A stretch of DNA of 31,551 bases from Cyclobacteriaceae bacterium (GCA_029882675.1 JAOUKJ010000002.1:1-31551); one strand, 5' to 3'; shown: positions 8,713 to 17,489, counted from the stretch's first letter. The notes: generated from the letters alone by a model not told the origin. Program-made: numbers and translations.

Positions 8713-11700
8713 TTAGGAATAATCATCCTTAACAAAAGTAATTGTAATGGTAGTCCCCTTATTTTCCCTGCTGTCCAGAACTATTTTACCACCCATTTTT
8801 TCAACCGCTGTACGCACAATATACAAACCCAGACCTGAGCCATCATAATTTCCTGTCGCCCTAAAAAACATATCGAAAACACTTTTATGATATTTTTCTG
8901 ATATCCCAATGCCATTATCTTCAAAAATAAACTTAATGTAATTTTTATACTCGATCAGGTCAATATTTAGCTTAGCATTTTTTTCAGCCTGATATTTAAT
9001 AGCATTTTGAATTAAATTTCTGAAGATAGCTTTAAGCAACTTTCTATCAAAAAAGACCTTATTTTTAATATTATTGTTGGTCTCAATCGCTATTTTGCTG
9101 AAATTTTCCTGAATATTCAACTCATACAAAATACTTCCAATCAATTGATTCAGGTCAATTTCTTCCGGTTTTATTTTGGCTTCCTTCACATAACCGGTAG
9201 TAAGAAAATCGTCGAGTATTTCATCCAGATTCATCAACGACCTTCCAACGAGGTCCAGATACAGGTAACTTTCCTCCAACTTTCTTTTATTTCCGGAAGA
9301 ACCAAGTAGTCCTTTAAAACTGGTGAGGGGTCCTTTGAGGTCATGAGAAACTTTAAAGAAGAGAGTGGACAGCTCACTATTTGATTGTTCCAGTTTTTTT
9401 TCATACATCTTACGTTTCACAATATCTTCTTCCAGCAAACGCTCACTTTCCTTTAATGCTATATTTTGTTCTTCTATTTTATTGTACGTCTTTCGTATTT
9501 CCTGCGCCCTTTTTTCGAGTTCTGTCTCCAACAATTTATTATAATCTGTCTGGTCTTTAAACACACGTATTCCATATCCCAGTGTCCCAATAACCCCTAC
9601 TACCAAACTTATAAACCACCAGTTCATGTAAAAAGGGTTTTTCACATAAACAGTCCCTGAAAACACAGAGTCCTCCCATGCTTGCTGGGATCTTCTGGCC
9701 TGAAATTCAAACTGATAGGTTGAATTATAAGGCACATTTTCATAGGTAACCGGTACATATAATTTACTATTTATATAGTGCCATTGCCCTTCATGGCCCA
9801 AAAGACGATATCGGTAATTGACTTCGTCTTCCTCGTAAAAGGACAGTGCGCGGAATTCAAACATCAGGTCATTGTCGCGATACCCGACCTCAATTTTTTC
9901 ATCCGGCGCGACAAAAGATTTCTTATGATTGGAAGCCGTTAATATTTTTGCATGATGGATATGTCCATTCGAAAAATCATTATCAGCATCATAAACTGAA
10001 ATCCCTGCTTCAGTACCTATCCATATTTTTCCATCCTCATCTTCCAATAAGGCATTTCGTCCCACATCGTGACCCAATAGTCCTTCTGCCTTCGTAAAGT
10101 GGCTTTCCCGGCCATCGGCATAAACGATTACGCCATCATCCGTTCCAAACCAGAAGTCTCCTTTCCTGGTTTTTATGATGGAATATATTGCATGGTCAAA
10201 TTCAAAATTATGCAAGCTTACTTTAAGGATTGAATTACCCTTCAATTCATATAGGCCTGATTCAGTTCCCAGAAGTACTTTGTCTTCAGTCTCCAAAATA
10301 GCATAAATGCCATAAAATTTATTTACCCCGGATATCGGGATAACCTGTCCTTCCGGTTGAACTTTTACTATTCCTTTATTTCCCGCCAAAAGCATGGTTC
10401 CATCAGCTAATTTACAAATGGTTCTGATGTAAAAATCAACCCCTATACTATCCTCTATAAGTTTTTTGCCTTGATAAAAATATAAAGGCCCTGCATCTGA
10501 GCCCACATAAATTTTACCCTCGGTGGAAGCGTTGACGGTTGTAATATTATGTGTAGCCTTCACCCAACGTATCGTGTTATTTTTTTGCAATATTCCAAAA
10601 CCCATATTCGTACCGGCAAGAAAAATGTCACCGTTCTCATTCATTTCGATATCAGTGATTCTCGTTTTATACTGCGGAAGGTCTGTTTCCAGACTATAAG
10701 ACTTAACCGACATGTCTTTTATAATGGAGTAACTGCGGTTGCCAGCGGCAATAATTTTTCCCTTTTCAATTTCAAGCAGACTTGCTACGGATTTTTCCAG
10801 TAAACCCGACTGTGTATCAAAACCCATAAAACTAAAATTATTCACCTTTAACAACCCCCTGCGGGTTGATATCCACAGGTTATTTTCAAGATCACCAAAC
10901 AAGGAAATATAATACGGCACAACATCAGCAACTGATAGTTTAAAAGGCTGAAGTTCTTCTGACTTTATTTCATATTTATAAAAAGTATACTCATCCGTAA
11001 AAAAAATGTGATTTTGTATTCTGGTCATATTTGGAACGGGAAATGCCGGTTTTCCAATCTGTCGGGATACCACTTTTGTCTTTTGATCAGTGATATAACC
11101 AAACCAGTTAGAGCTTTGAACAAACAAAGTATCTGCCACCCGGCCAACTCCGGTATAAATTTTCCGGTCAGGCACATTTGCTTCCGGCTCCATCAGTTCC
11201 TTATAATTGGCACCGTCCCATGTCATCACCCCATTACCATAAAAAATATATAATTTATCGAAAAGTAATTTGGCCTGATTGATAATATAATTTTTATGCG
11301 TGGCAGGCATCGAAAACTTTTTCCACGTTTCTGTTTCAAAAGAATAAAGAAAAGCTTCTTCCCGGCGTACCTGTAGGGAAAGGTGATAAGTGCCATTCAG
11401 ATTGCCGTCACAAAACTCTATATTATTCAACTGCCTTATTTCGGCCAGCCGGGGATCAATGGCCAGTTTGCTCCAAATTCCGTTTTTATAAATATTGATG
11501 GAGAAACCCTGTTCACTATAGCCTGCCACGACCATGGATCCATCCTTCAAACGTCTGATGCGTGTATGTGCCGAGTTTGGCAAATGAAGTGAATCTGGGA
11601 AAGTAGTCCATTTTACGCCATCGTATACAGCCACCCCACCTGTAGTGCCCACCCATATCAGTCCGTCATCATCCTGTGCCGTACTGCTCGTTAAATTTGA

Positions 11701-11823
11701 TGGCATTCCGTCCGATTTGTCGTAAATCCGCGCATTAAATATCTGGGAATACGCGAGTCGACTACTTAAAATCGAGCAAAACAAAATTATAATCAGGGTT
11801 ATCTTCGACTTGATCGTAAACAT
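8713..11823 (-). CDS. Membrane sensor histidine kinase with two-component-regulator propeller
   Basis: This encodes 1036 residues from the ATG at 11823. An upstream ATG at 11865 adds 14 residues before an otherwise normal signal peptide ('LIIILFCSILSSRLAYSQ') and would lie above the likely promoter (a near-consensus CAAATTA box at 11851-11857, minus). The periplasmic part has Reg_prop propeller repeats ('GLIWVGTTGGVAVYDG', 'DFWFGTDDGVIVYADG', 'KIWIGTEAGISVYDA'), then a Y_Y_Y domain (~643-727). One transmembrane segment (~733-753) leads to a coiled coil and the kinase: H-box 'VSHDLKGP' with phospho-accepting His near 826, N-box 'NLIQNAIKY' near 937, G1 'DNGIGI' near 967 and G2 'GSGLGLY' near 993. 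It ends there, with no receiver or AraC domain, unlike the hybrid HTCS regulators with the same sensor. The response regulator must be elsewhere, since none is adjacent. Confidence 0.92.
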   Translation of the reverse strand: MFTIKSKITLIIILFCSILSSRLAYSQIFNARIYDKSDGMPSNLTSSTAQDDDGLIWVGTTGGVAVYDGVKWTTFPDSLHLPNSAHTRIRRLKDGSMVVAGYSEQGFSINIYKNGIWSKLAIDPRLAEIRQLNNIEFCDGNLNGTYHLSLQVRREEAFLYSFETETWKKFSMPATHKNYIINQAKLLFDKLYIFYGNGVMTWDGANYKELMEPEANVPDRKIYTGVGRVADTLFVQSSNWFGYITDQKTKVVSRQIGKPAFPVPNMTRIQNHIFFTDEYTFYKYEIKSEELQPFKLSVADVVPYYISLFGDLENNLWISTRRGLLKVNNFSFMGFDTQSGLLEKSVASLLEIEKGKIIAAGNRSYSIIKDMSVKSYSLETDLPQYKTRITDIEMNENGDIFLAGTNMGFGILQKNNTIRWVKATHNITTVNASTEGKIYVGSDAGPLYFYQGKKLIEDSIGVDFYIRTICKLADGTMLLAGNKGIVKVQPEGQVIPISGVNKFYGIYAILETEDKVLLGTESGLYELKGNSILKVSLHNFEFDHAIYSIIKTRKGDFWFGTDDGVIVYADGRESHFTKAEGLLGHDVGRNALLEDEDGKIWIGTEAGISVYDADNDFSNGHIHHAKILTASNHKKSFVAPDEKIEVGYRDNDLMFEFRALSFYEEDEVNYRYRLLGHEGQWHYINSKLYVPVTYENVPYNSTYQFEFQARRSQQAWEDSVFSGTVYVKNPFYMNWWFISLVVGVIGTLGYGIRVFKDQTDYNKLLETELEKRAQEIRKTYNKIEEQNIALKESERLLEEDIVKRKMYEKKLEQSNSELSTLFFKVSHDLKGPLTSFKGLLGSSGNKRKLEESYLYLDLVGRSLMNLDEILDDFLTTGYVKEAKIKPEEIDLNQLIGSILYELNIQENFSKIAIETNNNIKNKVFFDRKLLKAIFRNLIQNAIKYQAEKNAKLNIDLIEYKNYIKFIFEDNGIGISEKYHKSVFDMFFRATGNYDGSGLGLYIVRTAVEKMGGKIVLDSRENKGTTITITFVKDDYS

Positions 11824-11896
11824 CACTATAGCACGGGAATTTGGAATTCGCAAATTAGAGAGCAATATATTTAAAAATATTATAAGAAGAATAAAT

Positions 11897-12018
11897 TAAT
11901 AGCTAAAATCCGCAAGCGTATTTTAGCTATTAAAGAAAAAGATGTTTTCCCGCCCCCTAGGGCAGGAAAACATTTAAAATACATTTTTTTTTGTGCACTT
12001 GAATAAGTGAGTAACCTT
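11897..12018 (-). repeat. Paired structured intergenic element, copy A
   Basis: This 122-bp sequence recurs as an inverted copy at 30073-30194, with about 13 substitutions and three to four indel bases by hand alignment. It has three hairpins. The first is a perfect 13-bp stem (11897-11909 with 11920-11932) and a loop CCGCAAGCGT. The second is a 9-bp stem ATGTTTTCC / GGAAAACAT (11942-11950 with 11965-11973) capped by GCCC/GGGC. The third is CACTT/AAGTG (11996-12000 with 12005-12009). A run of nine T (A on the minus strand) lies between the last two. Read in the kinase-gene direction, the 13-bp hairpin is nearest the start codon. It could be a 5' leader RNA, a transcription-regulating element or a small non-autonomous mobile repeat. 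Confidence 0.8.
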
Positions 12019-12210
12019 TAGATTAAAAACGGCGTATTCGGTTATATTTAAAACATTATTTAATGTTTATGAAAGCCGCCTGCGGATTTAAAGTAATATA
12101 TATAATACGCTAAAAGTAATTAATCAAAACAGATAAATACACAAATGAGATGCCTTGAGAATCTCAGGAAACTTCGCGTTTTGGTATAAATGAACCGGAA
12201 GTAAATGATA

Positions 12211-12253
12211 AAAAAAGCCCCGGGTAAAAAGAATTACCAGGGGCTTTTTTTTT
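12211..12253 (-). terminator. Rho-independent terminator of rpmE
   Basis: Reading minus, AGCCCC (12245-12240) pairs with GGGGCT (12221-12216), the inner TGGTAA/TTACCC part extends the stem, and a T-run follows. The plus side also ends in eight or nine T, so it could work in both directions. It lies 15 bp after the rpmE stop. Confidence 0.85.
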
Positions 12254-12267
12254 AAGCTAAAAAGAAG

Positions 12268-12513
12268 TTATTTCTTCTTGTATTTTCTGTTGAATTTCTC
12301 CACTCTGCCAGCGGTATCAACAAAGAGTTTTTTACCTGTATAAAAAGGGTGTGAAGCCGAACTCACTTCTACCTTGATTAACGGATATTCATTGCCATCT
12401 TCCCACTTCACTGTTTCATTGGAAGTAATTGTGGACTTTGTTAAAAAGCTAAAATTGCTTGAAGAATCCTGAAAGATTACTTCTTTATATTCCGGGTGAA
12501 TTCCTTTTTTCAT
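12268..12513 (-). CDS. rpmE2: 50S ribosomal protein L31 type B
   Basis: This encodes 81 residues beginning 'MKKGIHPEYKEVIFQDSSSN', with 'SSASHPFYTGKKLFVDTAGRVEKFNRKY' toward the end. That is the signature and length of type B L31, a large-subunit ribosomal protein at the subunit interface. The zinc-binding Cys residues of type A are absent, as expected for the zinc-independent form. The start is the ATG at 12513, about 37 bp below a perfect promoter box. It has its own terminator, so it is monocistronic, and it diverges from the Wzi-like gene. Confidence 0.97.
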   Translation of the reverse strand: MKKGIHPEYKEVIFQDSSSNFSFLTKSTITSNETVKWEDGNEYPLIKVEVSSASHPFYTGKKLFVDTAGRVEKFNRKYKKK

Positions 12514-12549
12514 TATGTTATTTTTTTATTTGTGCCCAAAAAAGGACTG

Positions 12550-12557
12550 CAAATGTA
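12550..12557 (-). promoter_or_regulatory. TAnnTTTG promoter box of rpmE (TACATTTG)
   Basis: Read on the minus strand this is TACATTTG, a perfect match. A TTG lies 20 bp further upstream, the expected -33 spacing. It ends 36 bp before the rpmE ATG. Together with the box at 12602-12609 it makes a compact divergent promoter pair. Confidence 0.75.
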
Positions 12558-12601
12558 AGGCGTTAATGTTTCACAAACAACAGTTACTTAAAAATTCTGA
12601 C

Positions 12602-12609
12602 TATATTTG
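12602..12609 (+). promoter_or_regulatory. TAnnTTTG promoter box of the Wzi-like gene (TATATTTG)
   Basis: This perfect -7 box ends only 7 bp before the ATG at 12617, so the mRNA would start at or within a few bases of the start codon. It also rules against the in-frame upstream ATG at 12515. Confidence 0.7.
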
Positions 12610-12616
12610 CCCCCGT

Positions 12617-14293
12617 ATGGGAAAAAGGGCTATTATTTGTATTGCATTTCTTTTCACCGGGTACTTTATTTCTGCACAGGCAGTGAATACGGCACCTGGT
12701 AGTGCATATGCTCAACTCATAAACAGGTACCGGGTGCTGGAAGGGAAAACCAGCGATACCCTACATACTTCCTTTGCCCCCCACTCCCGCAACGACCTCA
12801 GATATACGCTGAGTGGTTGGGAAACAAAATATACCCGATCCGTTGACAAATTCAACATGCAATACCTGCATCAGGACAACTGGGAGCTTGTTGATTCATT
12901 GCCGAAAAGCAAAAATCCTGTATTTAAACATTTTTACCAAATTCCTTCGGCCTTTTACCACGTAAACCATCCGGGTTTTTCTTTAAATATCAATCCGGTA
13001 CTACACTTTTCCGGCGGACGGGAAACCGGCAATGATGAGTTACTCTATGTAAATACCCGGGGCATTGAAGTGCGAAGCACCATAGATGATAAGGTGAGTT
13101 TTTATACATATATCGGCGAGAACCAGCTCTTTGTTCCACAATATGTTGTCTCCCGCGTCAAAACTACACAGGCCATTCCCCATGAGGGTTTCTGGAAGGA
13201 CTTTAAAGGAACAGGTTATGATTTCTTTAACATCAGGGGCTATATATCCTTTAATGCCACACGGCACATCAATGTGCAATTTGGGCAGGATCGTTTTAAA
13301 GCAGGGCAAGGTATGCGATCTCTTATTCTATCGGACTATGCCCCCTCGTACCCTTTTCTCAAGTTGAATACCAAGGTGTGGAAGTTTAGCTACACCAACC
13401 TATTCACTCAGTTTACCCAGGATCTGGTCAGTGCGGGAAGCGGATTAAGCGGAACAACAGGATTTCCTGTGAAATATATGGCTTTTCATCACCTCAGCTT
13501 AAACATCGGAAAAAAGTTTAATCTTGGTTTCTTTGAAAGTGTAATGTACGGTGCCCCTGATGGCGAACGTGCCCGGATTGAGGTAAAATACCTGAATCCC
13601 GTCATTTTCTACCGGGCAGTAGAGCATCAAAACGGGAGTACCGATAACGTCATTCTCGGAATGGATGCAGAATGGATCATTCACAAAGGAATAGCCCTTT
13701 ATGGTCAATTAATACTTGATGAGTTTTATTTAAAGTATTTAAAAGAAGGTAATGGCTGGTGGGCCAATAAATATGGGATTCAGGCCGGCATTAATTACTA
13801 TAACGTAGCTGGCGTTGACAATCTGGATCTCACCACTGAATTCAACACGGTTAGACCCTATACTTATTCTCACTATACGCCCTACGGTAGCTATAGCCAT
13901 TACAGGCAACCGTTGGCTCATCCTTTAGGCGCCAATTTTAAGGAAGTGGCAGCATCACTGCGTTATCAGCCCCTACCGAGGTTATCATTAACCGGCAAAG
14001 TAATATTAGCAGGTTATGGGCAAGACACTACCGGGGTAAACTGGGGCGGGAATATCTTGATGGATAACAGGACAAAAGTACAGGTGAATGGTAATTTTAC
14101 AGGTCAGGGCATATACACCCGGTTGAGTTATGTGAGCTTCAAGGCCGCTTATATGTTAAAGCACAATTTGTTTCTCGATGCATCGGCATTACTTCGCCGC
14201 GAAGAAAGCGAACTGGCGCTTTTCAGCAATAACACAAAAGTATTTGGCATTGCATTAAGATTAAACATTGCTGACCGGTTGCATGAATTTTAG
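12617..14293 (+). CDS. Capsule assembly Wzi / RemB-like outer-membrane beta-barrel
   Basis: This encodes 558 residues. Translation from the ATG at 12617 starts with a clean signal peptide ('AIICIAFLFTGYFISAQ'). The upstream ATG at 12515 would add 34 implausible residues and lies above the promoter box. The mature protein is beta-rich with many aromatic strand ends. It contains 'GIEVRSTIDDKVSFYTYIGENQ' near 160, 'FNIRGYISFNATRHINVQFGQDRF' near 215 and 'NPVIFYRAVEHQNGSTDNVILGMDAEW' near 335. This is the pattern of the Bacteroidota Wzi-like capsule-assembly family, which includes RemB of gliding motility in Flavobacterium. Wzi proteins attach capsule to the outer membrane; which role applies here is unknown. 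The ABC exporter starts 28 bp later, probably in one operon. Confidence 0.8.
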   Translation: MGKRAIICIAFLFTGYFISAQAVNTAPGSAYAQLINRYRVLEGKTSDTLHTSFAPHSRNDLRYTLSGWETKYTRSVDKFNMQYLHQDNWELVDSLPKSKNPVFKHFYQIPSAFYHVNHPGFSLNINPVLHFSGGRETGNDELLYVNTRGIEVRSTIDDKVSFYTYIGENQLFVPQYVVSRVKTTQAIPHEGFWKDFKGTGYDFFNIRGYISFNATRHINVQFGQDRFKAGQGMRSLILSDYAPSYPFLKLNTKVWKFSYTNLFTQFTQDLVSAGSGLSGTTGFPVKYMAFHHLSLNIGKKFNLGFFESVMYGAPDGERARIEVKYLNPVIFYRAVEHQNGSTDNVILGMDAEWIIHKGIALYGQLILDEFYLKYLKEGNGWWANKYGIQAGINYYNVAGVDNLDLTTEFNTVRPYTYSHYTPYGSYSHYRQPLAHPLGANFKEVAASLRYQPLPRLSLTGKVILAGYGQDTTGVNWGGNILMDNRTKVQVNGNFTGQGIYTRLSYVSFKAAYMLKHNLFLDASALLRREESELALFSNNTKVFGIALRLNIADRLHEF

Positions 14294-14321
14294 CGCCGAA
14301 AACACGTATGAAAACAATTAG

Positions 14322-16193
14322 ATGAACGACTATTTCAGGATATTTAGATACGGAACCAACCTGGGCTTTTATTTGCCTGTATTTATGGTTTTCACTTTAT
14401 TGGGTATCGTATTCAGCGCCTTTAACCTGGCCTTGTTGATTCCATTATTGGACATTCTTTTTGATAAGGTTGACCCGGAAAAGGTAGTTGTTGTTCCAGC
14501 CAACCATTTGTCGATCGAATACTTTTTGTGGCTATTTAAGTCCGGTTTTACCTCATTAATAAATGAAGAGGGCAAAAAATACGCTTTACTTTATGTGTGT
14601 GTTATTATTGCTTTCTCAGTATTGTTTTCCAACCTATTCCGGTACCTGGCCAACCTGATTTCAGCGCGGATTCAAACTGACATTCTAAAAACCCTGCGGA
14701 TGGACATCTTCAAAAAGGTGACCTCCCTGCACATCGGATATTTCACCAATGAAAGGCGTGGTGACCTTATTTCACGCATCACCAATGATGTCAATGAAGT
14801 ACATTATTCGATACTTGGAAGTTTCCGCACCTTATTCAAAGAACCCCTTACGGTAATAATCTATTTTATATCACTTTTTATCATCTCCTTCAAGCTCACC
14901 CTTTTTACCATTATCATTCTGCCCATCGCCGGGGGACTTATGGCAGAGATTATCAAACGTCTTAAAGTACAGGCTATCCAAAGTCAGGAATCACTGGGTC
15001 GTATAGTGAATATTTTTGATGAAACCATTGGAGGTATGCGGGTCGTGAAGGCTTTTAATGCCCGGGCCTATACATTAGGAAAAATGGACAAGGAAACGGG
15101 CTTTTTCAGAAGGGTTGGCTTTAGTATGGCGCGCAAGCGTGAACTGGCCTCCCCGATGTCGGAATTTTTGGGTGTAGGTATTGTTATTGGCATTTTGTAT
15201 TACGGAGGAACCCTTATATTAAATAACGAAGGCGCGCTTGAAGCCAGTGCTTTTATTTCCTATCTCGCTTTTTTTTCACAAATCATTTCACCGGCCAAGG
15301 CATTTTCAAACGGGATCACCAACCTTCAGCGCGGCCTGGCCTCAGCTACGCGTATTTTTGAAGTTGTGGATACACCTCCTGCTATTGTCAACGCTCCTTC
15401 TCCTGTCAAAATGGAGAAATTTGATAAAGTCGTGGAATTTAAAAAGGTGGGCTTTATATACGATAAAGAGCCCGTATTGCACAACATAGATTTCCGCCTG
15501 CACAGGGGCAAAACCATTGCCCTGGTGGGCCCTTCAGGTGGAGGTAAATCAACACTTGCAGACCTTCTGCCCCGGTTTTATGATACATGTGCCGGAGAAA
15601 TACTGATCGATGGTATTTCTATCAGGGAATACGATATCGAATCGTTGCGTAGTCATATGGGTATAGTAACCCAGGAGTCTATTCTTTTTAATGATACCGT
15701 GATGAACAACATTGCTTTTGGCATAGAAAGCCCTGACGAAAGTGCAGTAATCAGGGCGGCTAAAATAGCCAATGCCCACGATTTTATTATGGAAATGGAA
15801 GATGGCTACCAGAGTAATATTGGTGAACGTGGCAATCGTTTATCAGGTGGTCAAAGGCAACGACTGAGCATTGCACGGGCTGTACTCAAAGATCCGGATA
15901 TTCTTATTCTGGACGAAGCCACATCAGCGCTGGATTCCGAATCGGAAAGACTAGTTCAGGACGCTCTTACCCGGTTGATGGAAAACCGGACTTCATTAGT
16001 TATTGCGCATAGGTTGAGTACAATTCGGCACGCTGATGAGATCCTTGTGATAGAAAAGGGGGAAATTAAAGAAAAGGGCACACATGAAGAATTGCTTGCC
16101 CTGGGTGGTTTGTATAAAAAACTGAGTCAAATGCAGAATATATTTATTGATTCCACGCAAACTGATCCGTTAAAGGACACGCCTTCTATTTAA
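14322..16193 (+). CDS. MsbA-like ABC exporter, fused permease and ATPase
   Basis: This encodes 623 residues. The N-terminal half (to about 330) has six hydrophobic segments, beginning around 'FYLPVFMVFTLLGIVFSAFNLALLI'. The nucleotide-binding domain follows from ~370: Walker A 'GPSGGGKST' near 402, the ABC signature 'LSGGQRQRLSIARA' near 507, Walker B 'ILILDEATSALD' near 527, and the H-loop 'VIAHRLSTI' near 560. The layout matches homodimeric lipid A or lipid exporters (MsbA family) in the inner membrane. The neighbouring Wzi-like gene and gmhA fit an LPS or surface-glycan role, but the substrate is inferred. Confidence 0.93.
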   Translation: MNDYFRIFRYGTNLGFYLPVFMVFTLLGIVFSAFNLALLIPLLDILFDKVDPEKVVVVPANHLSIEYFLWLFKSGFTSLINEEGKKYALLYVCVIIAFSVLFSNLFRYLANLISARIQTDILKTLRMDIFKKVTSLHIGYFTNERRGDLISRITNDVNEVHYSILGSFRTLFKEPLTVIIYFISLFIISFKLTLFTIIILPIAGGLMAEIIKRLKVQAIQSQESLGRIVNIFDETIGGMRVVKAFNARAYTLGKMDKETGFFRRVGFSMARKRELASPMSEFLGVGIVIGILYYGGTLILNNEGALEASAFISYLAFFSQIISPAKAFSNGITNLQRGLASATRIFEVVDTPPAIVNAPSPVKMEKFDKVVEFKKVGFIYDKEPVLHNIDFRLHRGKTIALVGPSGGGKSTLADLLPRFYDTCAGEILIDGISIREYDIESLRSHMGIVTQESILFNDTVMNNIAFGIESPDESAVIRAAKIANAHDFIMEMEDGYQSNIGERGNRLSGGQRQRLSIARAVLKDPDILILDEATSALDSESERLVQDALTRLMENRTSLVIAHRLSTIRHADEILVIEKGEIKEKGTHEELLALGGLYKKLSQMQNIFIDSTQTDPLKDTPSI

Positions 16194-16341
16194 AATTTTA
16201 CCCATAAATTATCGTTTTTCCGCATTCATTAACTAAGTATGTCTAATTACAGGCTCTTTACGCAAAAAATAGTGGTACGTGAAATAAGTTACAGGTGAAA
16301 GTTTTTCGCGAAATCGTATTTATAGTTTAAGGCAAATGGGT

Positions 16342-16349
16342 TATGTTTG
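16342..16349 (+). promoter_or_regulatory. TAnnTTTG promoter box (TATGTTTG)
   Basis: This perfect -7 box ends 18 bp before the ATG at 16368. It overlaps the TTG at 16347 that could otherwise be taken as the start, which supports 16368. It likely drives the small membrane gene and gmhA. Confidence 0.65.
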
Positions 16350-16367
16350 CCTTACATATCGCAGCAA

Positions 16368-16715
16368 ATGAAAAAATTTAACATTATATTTTTCAGCATT
16401 TATGGCTTCTTCCATGTGAGTTTGGTAGCTATGGCCTTTTATGTTGGCGGCCTTTATCCCAACAAATGGACAGAGCTTCTTGAAGTTGGTCGGTACATTC
16501 CTTACTCAAAGTGGCTTACTATTTTTGGATTACTTCTATTCGCAACCAACGGAGTGATGATCTTTATCGGAAATAAATCCTTTGAGAAAAAGCTTCTGGA
16601 GATGGAAAAGGAAAAAAACCTTTATAAAGCCAAAATGTATGATATGCAGGAGGCCAGCATGACCGGATCAGGATCTACAGAACCTACAGATAACCCAACA
16701 CATGATGGGGCGTAA
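16368..16715 (+). CDS. Small two-transmembrane protein coupled to gmhA
   Basis: This encodes 115 residues. It has two hydrophobic segments ('IIFFSIYGFFHVSLVAMAFYV', residues ~5-25, and 'WLTIFGLLLFATNGVMIFIG', ~48-68). Next come a charged helix likely to form a coiled coil ('KKLLEMEKEKNLYKAKMYDMQEA') and a short acidic, Thr/Ser-rich tail. I do not recognise a named family. Its stop overlaps the gmhA start (TAATG at 16713-16717), so the two are probably translated together. That makes a link to LPS heptose metabolism possible but unproven. Confidence 0.75.
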   Translation: MKKFNIIFFSIYGFFHVSLVAMAFYVGGLYPNKWTELLEVGRYIPYSKWLTIFGLLLFATNGVMIFIGNKSFEKKLLEMEKEKNLYKAKMYDMQEASMTGSGSTEPTDNPTHDGA

Positions 16716-17302
16716 TGGCTGAAGATCAGATCATTGTCGATCAGTTTACATCGGCCATCACCGTGGCCGAGGCCTTTATTGGCAATAAATCCAACATTCA
16801 AAAAATAAGGGAAGCTGCCCATACAATTTCTCATGCGTTACAACATGGCGGTAAAGTACTGTCTTGTGGGAATGGAGGATCGATGTGCGACGCCATGCAT
16901 TTTGCCGAAGAACTCACTGGTCGTTTCAGAAACGATCGTTCCCCGCTGGCCGCTATCGCCATTGCAGATCCTTCCCATTTATCCTGCGTTGCAAATGATT
17001 TTGGCTACGATCAGGTTTTTTCGCGTTATGTAGACGCCCTTGGCCAGTCCAACGATGTGTTGCTTGCCATTAGTTCAAGTGGTAATTCAACCAATGTAAT
17101 TCTGGCTGCGGAAAAAGCCCGGGGAAAAAAAATGAAAGTGATTGGGCTTACTGGTAAGGACGGGGGGATACTCGGCCCATTGTGTGATGTCGAAATTAGA
17201 GTGCCTCATGATGGATACGCAGACAGAATACAGGAAATCCATATCAAGGTAATTCATACGTTAATCCTATTGATTGAGCTGCACGTAAAGGGCGACGGCT
17301 AA
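16715..17302 (+). CDS. gmhA: Phosphoheptose (sedoheptulose-7-phosphate) isomerase
   Basis: This 195-residue protein is the usual length for GmhA. It contains 'LSCGNGGSMCDAMHFAEELTGRF' near residue 48, 'IAIADPSHLSCVANDFGYDQVFSRYV', the SIS-domain 'LLAISSSGNSTNV' near 120, and 'EIHIKVIHTLILLIE' at the end. The enzyme converts sedoheptulose-7-phosphate to D-glycero-D-manno-heptose-7-phosphate, the first step toward ADP-heptose for LPS core. The conserved 'EIHIKVIH' Glu and His match active-site residues of the family. It is cytoplasmic. It follows the small membrane gene with overlapping stop and start. The cation antiporter starts 187 bp later, probably as a separate unit. Confidence 0.95.
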   Translation: MAEDQIIVDQFTSAITVAEAFIGNKSNIQKIREAAHTISHALQHGGKVLSCGNGGSMCDAMHFAEELTGRFRNDRSPLAAIAIADPSHLSCVANDFGYDQVFSRYVDALGQSNDVLLAISSSGNSTNVILAAEKARGKKMKVIGLTGKDGGILGPLCDVEIRVPHDGYADRIQEIHIKVIHTLILLIELHVKGDG

Positions 17303-17489
17303 AGATGCCCCGGTAATTGACAAAAAGCACGCTATTCCTTCCTGATCCATATTTAATATGTCGTGTTTTATTGGGTAAATAAAAATATCTTTGAAGGCAA
17401 CTCCACATCTATTTTTACATCAAATAAAAAGGTTTTAATACAGGAATTACTTAATTTTCAAGCTTAACAATTTTTACATCGCTTATATT

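Larger units (their letters stand above)
11824..12267. other. Intergenic region between the sensor kinase and rpmE
   Basis: This ~440-bp stretch holds the kinase upstream region, one copy of the paired structured element (11897-12018) and the rpmE terminator (12211-12253). Between the last two are smaller inverted repeats: an 8-bp one (AAACATTA / TAATGTTT, ~12050-12070) and a 6-bp one (TGAGAT at 12146 / ATCTCA at 12161). The longest ORF here is about 14 codons. I see no convincing gene. Confidence 0.6.

Noticed and set aside
12515..12616. Upstream extension of the Wzi-like gene to ATG 12515
   Set aside because: The extra 34 residues precede a complete signal peptide, and the promoter box lies between the two ATGs.
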